6,978 nucleotides of DNA from Bacteroidales bacterium UBA5621 (GCA_002424525.1 DIKJ01000160.1:1-6978); one strand, 5' to 3'. Numbered from the stretch's first letter, positions 1 through 6,407 are shown. Translations and numbers: made by a program. Notes: generated from the sequence alone by a model not told the origin.

Positions 1-563
1 GCTACACCCACATTGATCCGGAAGCGCGTTTTTTTTGACTGGTGGCTCCAGTTTATTACCTTGTTGGTGGTTATTGCTGAATTTGGGATTATTACCACAA
101 TGTCATCCCTGGTCAGCCCCTTTGATGTCCGTATTCCAATCTCCTGGATTTTAACCACTTCGCCGTCAATTTCGAGGACGTCATCAATTCTTGTAGAGCC
201 TTCAATAAGCAGAATAATTCCTGAAACGAAATCGTTGAAAGTCTGCTGAAGGCCTAGTCCGATACCTACAAGTAATGCCGCGGACCCTGCCAGCAGAACT
301 GTTATGCTGATCCCGAGGGTCTGCATCATAAAAAGGATTGAAATAGACCATAAAAGGTATTTGATTATCTGGTAGAGGGAATAGGCATTACTTTTTTCAA
401 GTCTTTCCACCGTACGTTTTCTGAAGATAGCTTTACGTATTGCCCATAAAACCAGTTTGGTTGCAAGGAAGATCAATATAACAAGAAGCAGGTTCGAAAT
501 CATGAGTTTGTAATCCCCTACACTGAGAATCACAGATTGCAGAATGTTCCTGATAGTTTCCAT
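1..563 (-). CDS. MscS-family mechanosensitive ion channel, N-terminal part (3' end outside window)
   Basis: Read on the minus strand, 187 codons are open from the ATG at 563-561 to the window edge. The protein begins METIRNILQS. Hydrophobic segments lie at about residues 22-42, 64-84 and 87-120. The third has the Ala/Gly-rich pore-helix pattern of MscS (LLAGSAALLVGIGLGLQQ, residues 90-107), followed by FNDFVSGIILLIEG and the beta-domain signature (IDDVLEIDGEVVKIQEIG, then VVIIPNSAITTNKVINWS, ending about residue 173). These are family hallmarks, so the assignment is firm. Members are homoheptameric inner-membrane channels that open under membrane tension and release solutes during osmotic down-shock. 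The cytoplasmic vestibule and C-terminus are missing because the sequence ends. The start gives three transmembrane helices, the basic MscS layout. The upstream 112 bases separate it from the permease stop; I see no clear Shine-Dalgarno or promoter consensus there, so it may be read through from the permease. Confidence 0.93.
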   Translation of the reverse strand, partial: METIRNILQSVILSVGDYKLMISNLLLVILIFLATKLVLWAIRKAIFRKRTVERLEKSNAYSLYQIIKYLLWSISILFMMQTLGISITVLLAGSAALLVGIGLGLQQTFNDFVSGIILLIEGSTRIDDVLEIDGEVVKIQEIGIRTSKGLTRDDIVVIIPNSAITTNKVINWSHQSKKTRFRINVGV

Positions 564-675
564 CTGTTTTTATGATTTGTTTTTTATGATGAGCTACAAA
601 ACTTGAATTTACATTTTTATTAGCCTTCTCAGAAATTTTACCGGAAGACTTACCTGGGAAAAAACGCTCACTGGT

Positions 676-2091
676 CTAAAATGGCCAGAACCATATTATA
701 ACAGGTATACTGATTACCACAACCAATATGGAGAGTGGCAATCCCAGCCGCCAGTAATCGCCGAATTTGTACCCGCCGGGAACCATGACCAGTGTGTTCG
801 ACTGGTGACCTATGGGCGTCAGAAACGCACAGGAGGCTCCTATTGCCACGGCCATTAAAAAGGGATCAGCCGAAACCTGCAATCCTGTTGCCAGTTTGAT
901 GGCGATGGGTGCCGCGAGAACAGCAGCAGCAGCGTTGTTGATCATATTTGAGAGAAGCATCACCGCTATCATCAGTATGGCAAGCATTGTTTGCGGAGTA
1001 GCTGTTCTGGAGATTTCCAGCAGGGTTTTAGCGATGAGGTCCGAGCCGCCGGTCGTTTCCAGTGCCTGACCGACGGGAAGCAGTGCAGCCAGCAATACAA
1101 TTACCGACATGTCGATACTCCTGTAGACTTCGGCAGGCGTAATCACCCCGGTCAGCAACATAACGAGTGAAGCGCCAACAAGGGCTATAGCCGGAGGGAT
1201 GAGATTAAAAACAATTAGCATGATTGCAGTGACGAATATTGTACCTGCCAGTATGATCTTCCGCGGTTTCCCGAAGCTTAATCCGCGCGACGCCAGGGGA
1301 AGACACCCCAGCTCATTCAGTGCCGGTTGAAGTGCATCCTCGTGTGCCTGTACCAGAAGTATGTCGCCGGCCACATAACGGATCCTTCTCAGCCGTTCCC
1401 GAAGCCTGAATCCCTGACGGGCAACAGCGAGGATGTTTATGCCATAGCGATTACGGAGGTCGAGGGCAGTTGCCGTTCTTCCAATCAGTGACGATCCGGA
1501 AGTGACGATAACTTCGGCAAGATGCAGGTTGCCGAGACCGTTACCTTCCTTATCTTTTAGTTTGTCCGTTCCATGAGCCAGCCCAAGCCCCGTACTATCA
1601 ATCAGCCTCTTCAGCTCCTTTGAATCGGCTTCAACTAGCAGAATGTCCTCTTCCTGTAGTACCTCATAAACCGATGGAAGCTCTTTCAGTTGTCCGCAAC
1701 GGATGAGTCCGAGCACCAAAACCTCTGCTTCACCCTCTATTGCAGTATAAAGCTCATGCAATATCCGGCCGGTAAACTTACATCCCTTCGGCACAATCAA
1801 TTCGGTGAGATAGTCCCTTATCTCAAACAGCTCAGTGGAAGGTTCCTGCTTTTTCCTCTGCGGAATCAGCCGCCAGCCAACAATTGAAATCACCAGCACC
1901 GCCCCCACCGTGACGACAGCCGGATGCCCAAGCCCTGAGAATACCTCCTGGGGCGGTACAAGCCCGGTCAGTGCAACAACCAGCAGGGCCATGATTGCGA
2001 CCACATCGTAGCGCCATTTGTTCCATGCAAAAAGCACCAGCGTTACCACGAGAACACCAAAAATGAGAACCTGATCTGTCGTTATGTTCAT
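676..2091 (-). CDS. SLC13/DASS-type permease with two TrkA-C (RCK_C) domains, internally shortened
   Basis: The 471-residue membrane protein has these parts in order: two N-terminal hydrophobic segments (about 7-23 and 30-46); a PPQEVFSGLGHPAVVTV motif (46-62); a third segment ending in VGWRLIP (71-77); two cytoplasmic TrkA-C-like domains (about 88-165 and 189-266); and a complete second transport repeat (279-471) with SNMINNAAAAVLAAP (381-395) and FLTPIGHQSNTLVMVPGGY (423-441), the ion/substrate-binding-type motifs of the SLC13 superfamily. Relatives use sodium to import sulfate or dicarboxylates across the inner membrane, and TrkA-C domains usually bind regulatory ligands; the substrate cannot be read here. 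Full-length members of this architecture are, from memory, about 590 residues. Here residues 58-77 look like the start of helix 3 joined directly to the end of the first repeat, so the first repeat's own NN and GTPPN-type motifs are absent. The frame is intact. The start at 2091 gives the usual TTDQ N-terminus. The upstream peptidase stop is 32 bases away, suggesting co-transcription. Transport activity is doubtful. Confidence 0.88.
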   Translation of the reverse strand: MNITTDQVLIFGVLVVTLVLFAWNKWRYDVVAIMALLVVALTGLVPPQEVFSGLGHPAVVTVGAVLVISIVGWRLIPQRKKQEPSTELFEIRDYLTELIVPKGCKFTGRILHELYTAIEGEAEVLVLGLIRCGQLKELPSVYEVLQEEDILLVEADSKELKRLIDSTGLGLAHGTDKLKDKEGNGLGNLHLAEVIVTSGSSLIGRTATALDLRNRYGINILAVARQGFRLRERLRRIRYVAGDILLVQAHEDALQPALNELGCLPLASRGLSFGKPRKIILAGTIFVTAIMLIVFNLIPPAIALVGASLVMLLTGVITPAEVYRSIDMSVIVLLAALLPVGQALETTGGSDLIAKTLLEISRTATPQTMLAILMIAVMLLSNMINNAAAAVLAAPIAIKLATGLQVSADPFLMAVAIGASCAFLTPIGHQSNTLVMVPGGYKFGDYWRLGLPLSILVVVISIPVIIWFWPF

Positions 2092-2123
2092 ATTTCCGGA
2101 ATAACCTGAGCCTGCCGTTTTGA

Positions 2124-3494
2124 TTACCTTTGTGAAACCTGTCTTCTTGCCTGACCAGGAAAGACTGCAAGGCTTTCGTGGCCTGAAGCATCAACCGATT
2201 GAATCCCGAAGAAATAGTTATCTTTTGAATATGGAAGTGTAACCTCTGTCCCGGTAACGAAAATTTTCTTCTCCCAGAGCGGCTGGTAGGTTTCCCTTAT
2301 AAGGATGTAGTAACCGGCAGGTTTCTGACCCTTTGAAGGAACTTCCCAGCGCAGGGTGGTCTTGTTTGTCAGGCCGCTTACCACGATCCCGCAGTTTTCA
2401 GGTTCACCGGGAGCAAGAGCAAGGTTGGCCACTGTTGCCAGATTTATTCCGGTATTTTTTCTTACATATTCATAATCAACATACTCGGGAAGATCTCCTT
2501 CCTGGATCCCGTTTACAACAGCGGGTATTTTATGAGTCCTGTCATAATTTTCATTGAATTCGCAGATCCTTACTGCCGTAAAGCCTTCTGCGCAGAACGG
2601 AGAGTGATCGCCCCCCCTGCCGAACCTGTCATTTCTGAAGACCAGTGTAACGTTAAGCTGGTCGACATACCTTTCTCCAACTTCCTTAATATATCGAGCC
2701 AGCTGGCGGGCCTTACCGTCATTTTCTCCTGATGTGTATCTTCTCAGTGCTGCCATCTGTTCTGTCTCATATGCAGGCACTCCCTCGCTGAATACCCTTA
2801 CACGCATATTGTCATTAAGGAGAGTCTCGCTCGAACCGCTGTTCCCTATCATATCATTGTTGAGCATCGCAATAATATTCCAGTTCTCATTTTTTGCCTT
2901 TGCCGCCATGTGCCGTGCTCCATACAGGCCGTGTTCCTCTCCTGAGACTGCCATAAAGACAATGGTGGTTGGAAATTTTCTGGTCGACATTATTCTTACC
3001 ATTTCCAATATTGCAGCAATTCCTGAGCCATCGTCATTGGCCCCGGGAGCATAGCTCGTGGAATCACTGTCGAGCTGTGCCCTTGAATCGAGATGTGCAC
3101 TTATAAGGATTATCCTGTCGTCGTTACTGTCAGTTCCCCTGAGTGTTGCAACTACATTTTTGAGGACTACCGGTCTTGGAATTCTCTGACCCGGGCCTCC
3201 GGCTGTATACTCCTCGAATTTAACCTCCAGCCTGCCCTCCGAAGCCGCGATACTCTTCTCCATTTCCGACCTGATCCAGTTCCACGCAGCACCGATCCCC
3301 TGCGCAGGATCAGTCCTGGAGCTCAGATTATGACGTGTGTGAAAGCTAACCATCTTTCTGACATATTGTTCTATTTTTTCACCGGAGATCTCATCGATCA
3401 TTCTGCTGATTTCCTGATCGCGGTTGATTATGGTTTGTGCCCCGAGATACGGAAAAATTAAAAGAAAAATGAAATTTAACGCTAACTTTTTCAT
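2124..3494 (-). CDS. Secreted M28-family zinc metallopeptidase with C-terminal fibronectin III-like domain
   Basis: This gene encodes a 456-residue exported peptidase. I chose the ATG at 3494 because it gives a clean signal peptide (KK, then a hydrophobic run at 4-17, and LGA|Q as the likely cleavage site near 19/20). An upstream in-frame ATG at 3593 would bury this signal and start inside the preceding gene. There is no lipobox cysteine. M28 dinuclear-zinc motifs are all visible: SAHLDS (His134, Asp136), GANDDGSG (Asp154/155), SGEEHG (Glu186 and Glu187, the catalytic base and metal ligand pair), NNDMIGN (Asp214), GGDHSPF (His297) and DRTHKIP (His321). Residues from about 364 to the end form a fibronectin III-like beta domain (TLRWEVP, GYYILIRE, and a final FFGIQSVDASGHES). 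Family members are aminopeptidases or carboxypeptidases; which one cannot be told. The protein probably acts in the periplasm or outside the cell in peptide scavenging. No type IX secretion tail is seen. The permease gene follows after 32 bases. Confidence 0.94.
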   Translation of the reverse strand: MKKLALNFIFLLIFPYLGAQTIINRDQEISRMIDEISGEKIEQYVRKMVSFHTRHNLSSRTDPAQGIGAAWNWIRSEMEKSIAASEGRLEVKFEEYTAGGPGQRIPRPVVLKNVVATLRGTDSNDDRIILISAHLDSRAQLDSDSTSYAPGANDDGSGIAAILEMVRIMSTRKFPTTIVFMAVSGEEHGLYGARHMAAKAKNENWNIIAMLNNDMIGNSGSSETLLNDNMRVRVFSEGVPAYETEQMAALRRYTSGENDGKARQLARYIKEVGERYVDQLNVTLVFRNDRFGRGGDHSPFCAEGFTAVRICEFNENYDRTHKIPAVVNGIQEGDLPEYVDYEYVRKNTGINLATVANLALAPGEPENCGIVVSGLTNKTTLRWEVPSKGQKPAGYYILIRETYQPLWEKKIFVTGTEVTLPYSKDNYFFGIQSVDASGHESLAVFPGQARRQVSQR

Positions 3495-3571
3495 AAGAAT
3501 AAGAATTTTCAGAAATCCGAATTTAAATAAAAAATGTGAAAAAGTAACTTGTTGCAAAAACCGTGAAACCG

Positions 3572-4267
3572 TCAGCAGGGGAGTTGCATGCAACCCCCCT
3601 GCTGCTTTGCCAAAACAGCTATATCTTTTGCTTCCAGCACCCTCCTTTCAGCTCCTGAAAGTGCGCAGTTTATCATCGCAAGGCCGGTATCGCTCAGGGT
3701 GCCAAAATATTGCGGAAATAACGCATGTAAAACGGGATACGGCCACTCGATATATTTATAGAACCCGGGGAGGTGTTTCTGTCCTTTAACTGATTTCATG
3801 AAAGCCGGACGGAAAGCATACACGCCCTTAAACGGAAGTTTCATTAAATCATTCTCCGTTTTACCTTTTACCCTTGCCCACATCATTCTGCCTTTTTCAC
3901 TGCTGTCAGTGCCTGCACCGGAAACGTAGCAGAAGGTCATATCTTGATTTAATCTGCACAGGGTTTTTGCGAAGCTCATAGTGAGGTCATAGGTGATCCT
4001 GGTGTATTCTGGCTCCTTCATCCCCACGGATGACACCCCGGCGCAGAAGAAACAGGCATTATACCCCGTTAATTCCGGTTCAACCGTAAGGAGATTAAGG
4101 AAGTCGGCATGAATTATCTCCTTTAATTTCGGGTGAGTGATTCCGCAGGGTCTCCTGTTTATAACCAGAAGTGATTCAACATCAGGATGCTGAAGACATT
4201 CAAGAAGTACTCCTTCACCAACCATTCCGGTTGATCCGGTGATTATGGCGTTAATTTTGGTTCTCAT
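3572..4267 (-). CDS. NAD(P)-binding Rossmann oxidoreductase, HTATIP2/atypical-SDR (epimerase-like)
   Basis: The 231-residue cytoplasmic protein has an N-terminal dinucleotide-binding loop, ITGSTGMVGEG (residues 9-19, GxxGxxG), then LLVINRRP at the end of the second strand, a CAGVSSVG segment (75-82), YVSGAGTDSSEKG (114-126), and WARVKGKTEND (130-140). The last two correspond to the active-site region of atypical short-chain dehydrogenases such as HTATIP2/TIP30. The YxxxK tyrosine is replaced by Trp130 (WARVK), with Lys134 kept; I recall this MWARVKGKTE pattern in bacterial relatives, so it is probably a family trait rather than damage. The substrate is unknown. The normal fold seems to end near LEAKDIAVLA (211-220), and the last residues QQGGCMQLPC plus the stop codon come from a palindromic repeat. 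The gene is 77 bases upstream of the peptidase start and diverges from the gene at 4533. No Shine-Dalgarno sequence is evident. Confidence 0.88.
   Translation of the reverse strand: MRTKINAIITGSTGMVGEGVLLECLQHPDVESLLVINRRPCGITHPKLKEIIHADFLNLLTVEPELTGYNACFFCAGVSSVGMKEPEYTRITYDLTMSFAKTLCRLNQDMTFCYVSGAGTDSSEKGRMMWARVKGKTENDLMKLPFKGVYAFRPAFMKSVKGQKHLPGFYKYIEWPYPVLHALFPQYFGTLSDTGLAMINCALSGAERRVLEAKDIAVLAKQQGGCMQLPC
3574..3603. repeat. 30-base near-perfect palindrome overlapping the stop codon of the Rossmann gene
   Basis: The 15-base half-sites pair at 14 of 15 positions; the one mismatch is A3582 opposite C3595. The centre is GTTGCATGCAAC with no loop, flanked by runs of G and C and by AGC/GCT ends. 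It encodes the last ten codons of the Rossmann gene and overlaps its TGA. It shares 16 identical bases (TGCATGCAACTCCCCT on the minus strand) with the element at 4364-4387, which points to a repeated REP-like family. It could act as a transcription terminator or mRNA-stabilising hairpin, but no strong T-run follows on either strand. Confidence 0.75.
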
Positions 4268-4363
4268 AGGAAAAATGATAGATTAAGTGTTAAAAATAAG
4301 AAAATCTCCCCGTCATCTTTAATCAACCGGTTATTTACAGTATTCTTCTTAAATAAATAGGGT

Positions 4364-4387
4364 AGGGGCGCTGCATGCAACTCCCCT
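4364..4387. repeat. 24-base imperfect palindrome, second copy of the TGCATGCA element
   Basis: The arms AGGGG and CCCCT enclose a TGCATGCA centre; 10 of 12 pairs match, with mismatches at 4369/4382 and 4371/4380. The right half TGCATGCAACTCCCCT (4372-4387) is identical to the reverse complement of 3577-3592, so the two copies are inverted relative to each other and enclose the Rossmann gene. It lies about 100 bases upstream of that gene's start in the divergent intergenic region. A dispersed REP-type element is the simplest reading; a regulator-binding site is also possible because of the dyad symmetry. Confidence 0.7.
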
Positions 4388-4438
4388 TATCTGAACAACA
4401 TAAAAAAAATTTATCAGGCTTAAGCGTCAAAAAATAAA

Positions 4439-4473
4439 TTTGCCGCCGGTCTTCAAATCGTTTACTATCTTTA
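4439..4473 (+). promoter_or_regulatory. Candidate Bacteroidota promoter of the LEA-like gene
   Basis: TTTG at 4439-4442 is followed after 23 bases by TATCTTTA (4466-4473), which matches the Bacteroidota -7 box TAnnTTTG at all but the last base. The predicted start of transcription is near 4480, directly before a perfect stem-loop, giving a leader of about 50 bases. The spacing is at the long end of the accepted range, so this is tentative. Confidence 0.4.
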
Positions 4474-4480
4474 TATGAGA

Positions 4481-4508
4481 ATCAGCCGGACGAATAATTC
4501 CGGCTGAT
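4481..4508. other. Perfect 10-bp stem-loop in the leader of the LEA-like gene
   Basis: ATCAGCCGGA (4481-4490) and TCCGGCTGAT (4499-4508) are exact reverse complements around the 8-base loop CGAATAAT. If transcription starts near 4480, the hairpin forms the extreme 5' end of the mRNA, where it could protect against decay or respond to a signal. Alternatively the dyad is an operator. The bases after it (AGTCTTAATTAAATTT) are AT-rich but not a clean U-run, so an intrinsic terminator is less likely. Confidence 0.55.
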
Positions 4509-4532
4509 AGTCTTAATTAAATTTATATCATC

Positions 4533-4922
4533 ATGGAAGAAGAGAATACAGGGACGGTGCCAGGTAAACCCGATAAGGAAAGTTTACTTGATAAAGCAAA
4601 GAAGCTTGCAGATAAAGCTGATGATTTACTGGATAAAAAGGTTGAAAAAGTCAAACAGAGTGAAGCTTATAAAAAGGTGACTGACGCCATAGACAAGGCT
4701 GAAGATTATGTTGAGGAAAAAATTGAAGATGTCAAAAAAAGCGGCTTAAAGGAAAAGCTTGAGAATTTTGTTGATAAAGCTGAAGATAAAACTGAAGAAG
4801 CTGTATCCAGAATAAAAGAATTAAGCAAAAAGGCAGCTGAAAAAACAGCTGACAAGCTTGATGAAATTGCCGATAACATAAGGGAAAAAACCGGCAAGAA
4901 TAAAGACCAGGAGAACGGGTAG
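4533..4922 (+). CDS. Small highly charged helical protein, LEA/apolipoprotein-like, with internal repeats
   Basis: The 129-residue protein is extremely rich in Lys (28), Glu and Asp, with no Cys, His or Trp, and only two Pro, both within the first 13 residues. From about residue 14 to 121 it should be one long amphipathic helix or be disordered until bound. It has no signal peptide or membrane segment, so it is presumably cytoplasmic. Residues 36-62 and 63-89 are a contiguous 27-residue duplication (13 of 27 identical, including the shared DKAED block); residues 9-35 (DKADD) and about 90-117 (DKLDE) look like more diverged copies. This recalls LEA group 3 and YtxH-like stress proteins, which protect membranes or proteins under desiccation or osmotic stress, but low-complexity composition alone can produce such resemblance. 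No function is proven. The ATG at 4533 lacks a Shine-Dalgarno sequence. A candidate promoter and a stem-loop precede it, and the acyltransferase gene follows 89 bases later with its own promoter. Confidence 0.8.
   Translation: MEEENTGTVPGKPDKESLLDKAKKLADKADDLLDKKVEKVKQSEAYKKVTDAIDKAEDYVEEKIEDVKKSGLKEKLENFVDKAEDKTEEAVSRIKELSKKAAEKTADKLDEIADNIREKTGKNKDQENG
4638..4799 (+). repeat. Two tandem 81-base units (27 codons each) inside the LEA-like gene
   Basis: Codons 36-62 (4638-4718) and 63-89 (4719-4799) align without gaps. Conserved positions are K1, E3, V5, K6, S8, K13, D19, K20, A21, E22, D23, E26 and E27 of each unit. The DNA has diverged more than the protein pattern, so the duplication is old or kept by selection on charge spacing. 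The period of 27 is close to four heptads or two and a half 11-mers. Confidence 0.65.
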
Positions 4923-4960
4923 CCAGGTTTGATTTTCATCGAAGTTCGTCAGATGTAGTG

Positions 4961-4989
4961 TTTGGTAATTATATGGGCGAATAAATTTG
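4961..4989 (+). promoter_or_regulatory. Full-consensus Bacteroidota promoter before the acyltransferase gene
   Basis: TTTG at 4961-4964, 17 bases, then TAAATTTG at 4982-4989, an exact match to TAnnTTTG. The expected transcription start is about 4995, which leaves a leader of only some 15-17 bases before the ATG at 5012. This makes the gene independently transcribed and supports assignment of the window to Bacteroidota. Confidence 0.6.
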
Positions 4990-5011
4990 AAATTCTGTAA
5001 CAATTGGTCCA

Positions 5012-6109
5012 ATGTATTCCTTCGAATTAACCGGACAATTCATTTCTGAAAAAGAAAGAGCAGTTTTCAGGGATTTCCTGCACTTCTATGGTATTGATGA
5101 GGGAGTATGGAAAATATTTGAGTGCCTGTTCAACGCAAAAACAAAGGGAACTGTTCCTCTGGTGTTAAAAGTTTATGAAAATTCTGATCTTGCAGGAGCA
5201 GCTGTCATTATCCGTTGTTCAAGGTACGGAAGCTCATTATATGACAATAAAATGATGGCTGATTTTTTTGACCTGCTCCATATTCCATTTTATCTGTGGA
5301 TAAAATTCGGATGCTGCATGGATATGATGTCAAATCCGGGCTTTGTCAGAGACCCTGCAAAATCAGATTCAATCTATACTGCTATTGCTGATTACCTCGG
5401 GAAAAACAGCTGGATGACAATGATCAGTGATTACACCACGAATTCTGTTTTGTACCCAGATGCAGTCACATTACCCGCTTTGCCTCATGCTCTCATTGAT
5501 ACATCCGCGATGACCGAAACAGGTGATTATGTCAGACACCATAAAAATATCAGACGCAAATATCAGATATTCAATAAAAATGGAGGGACTTTCCATTCTA
5601 TACACAATGTCCTTGAACCTCAGGATATCGAAATGGTGCGGAAGTGCTTTATTTCAACTGCTGAAAGAAGCGTTTTCTATCTTCCTTATCAGGATCTGTA
5701 TCTCAATTCGGCAATCTTAACAAGCTCGACCCGAATAAATAATGTCATATATTTCATTGCAAGATTGAATGGAGAATTCATCGGTTACCAGGCAGCCATT
5801 AAAACGGGTGATTGCCTTAATGCCCTGCACGGTGCTTTTGATCGCAATCGTCCAACCACTTATCATGCTTATGACCTGCTCTTTGTTGAAATGACAAATT
5901 ATGCCATTGAGCACAATCTTAAAATTGTTGATGCAGGTGCAGTCCTCAATACGACCAAGCAAAGAATGGTAAACTGTACACGCCCGATGTCCTATTTCAT
6001 GCTGAGCAGGAAACCAATAATCCGGTGGATTTTTTTAATGATCACAAAGCATTCAAAGATTCAGGGGCGGAAACAAATGCGTTTTTATGAGGAAGACAAA
6101 GCAGAATAA
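5012..6109 (+). CDS. Probable GNAT-fold acyltransferase, BioF2/FemAB-like
   Basis: This is a 365-residue soluble protein with no signal peptide. The C-terminal half resembles the BioF2-like acetyltransferase fold. Residues 173-189 (YVRHHKNIRRKYQIFNK) match the basic helix after which these proteins continue. YFIARLNGEFIGYQAAIKTGD (247-267) looks like the central GNAT beta-hairpin. Then come LHGAFDRNRPTTYHAYDLLFVEMTNYAIEHNLKIVDAGA (272-310) and a Lys in TTKQRM (314-319), the usual order of such proteins. The N-terminal half (1-165) would be the first of two tandem GNAT folds, as in FemAB enzymes, but I see little motif support and several Cys (C38, C69, C101, C102). Relatives transfer acyl or aminoacyl groups to cell-wall, polysaccharide or lipid acceptors; the acceptor here is unknown. 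No biosynthetic cluster surrounds it. The gene is AT-rich (sampled 60-base stretches 28-37% GC) compared with the permease and peptidase. The ATG at 5012 lies just after a consensus promoter, which supports this start. Confidence 0.65.
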   Translation: MYSFELTGQFISEKERAVFRDFLHFYGIDEGVWKIFECLFNAKTKGTVPLVLKVYENSDLAGAAVIIRCSRYGSSLYDNKMMADFFDLLHIPFYLWIKFGCCMDMMSNPGFVRDPAKSDSIYTAIADYLGKNSWMTMISDYTTNSVLYPDAVTLPALPHALIDTSAMTETGDYVRHHKNIRRKYQIFNKNGGTFHSIHNVLEPQDIEMVRKCFISTAERSVFYLPYQDLYLNSAILTSSTRINNVIYFIARLNGEFIGYQAAIKTGDCLNALHGAFDRNRPTTYHAYDLLFVEMTNYAIEHNLKIVDAGAVLNTTKQRMVNCTRPMSYFMLSRKPIIRWIFLMITKHSKIQGRKQMRFYEEDKAE

Positions 6110-6338
6110 GGTAATTAGCAATCATTCAGATAAATTCTTGCATCAGATTAAGAGCTGCGATTATTGGAAGTATCAAACAAAACAAACGGTTATTTTCGAT
6201 TATTTTCTTTTTTGGGGGTTTATAGCAAATTGATTTTGTTCGCATTCCGTCTTTCTTTTACCACTCGTAAAGAAGGTCTGAAAACACAAAACATACATTA
6301 AGAAACACAAGATTTAGCTCTGAATGTTGTTTCATAGC

Positions 6339-6371
6339 TGAATTCTTTTATTTGGGTGGCGAAAGGATTCA
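6339..6371 (+). terminator. Possible intrinsic terminator or insulating stem-loop
   Basis: TGAATTCTTT (6339-6348) pairs with AAAGGATTCA (6362-6371) over ten pairs, nine Watson-Crick and one G-U, with a 13-base loop. TTTATTT follows at once on the plus strand. The stem is AT-rich and lies 230 bases beyond the acyltransferase stop, so it is a weak terminator candidate. It could stop read-through just before the TIR promoter. Confidence 0.3.
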
Positions 6372-6375
6372 TTTA

Positions 6376-6407
6376 TTTGCCTCGTATACCTTTCTTTCCT
6401 ACCTTTA
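6376..6407 (+). promoter_or_regulatory. Candidate promoter of the TIR gene
   Basis: TTTG (6376-6379), 20 bases, then TACCTTTA (6400-6407), a TAnnTTTG box with only the last base differing. A near-copy, TACCTTTC, lies at 6387-6394. Predicted transcription start is about 6413, giving a leader of about 35 bases to the ATG at 6448. Confidence 0.4.

Noticed and set aside
13..249. Plus-strand 78-codon open frame at the left edge
   Set aside because: Antisense shadow of the MscS coding region.
1832..2194. 120-codon minus-strand open frame across the permease/peptidase junction
   Set aside because: It overlaps two well-supported genes in another frame, its composition (Cys, Arg, Gly and Trp rich) is typical of a shadow frame, and no motif is seen.
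3495..3593. A longer N-terminus for the M28 peptidase starting at ATG 3593
   Set aside because: It would add 33 residues in front of a textbook signal peptide, begin inside the palindrome and overlap the upstream gene; the start at 3494 is far better.
3572..4267. Loss of the SDR catalytic tyrosine (Trp130 in WARVK) as a sign of inactivation
   Set aside because: The MWARVKGKTE pattern is, as far as I recall, usual in bacterial HTATIP2-like proteins, so it is likely a family feature.
4706..5012. Minus-strand open frames antisense to the LEA-like gene
   Set aside because: Their Ser/Phe/Leu-rich products are the expected complement of Lys/Glu-rich codons; no independent support.
6253..6272. Bulged hairpin TTCTTTTAC / GTAAAGAA as a terminator
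   Set aside because: The stem is short, AT-rich and bulged, and no T-run follows on either strand.
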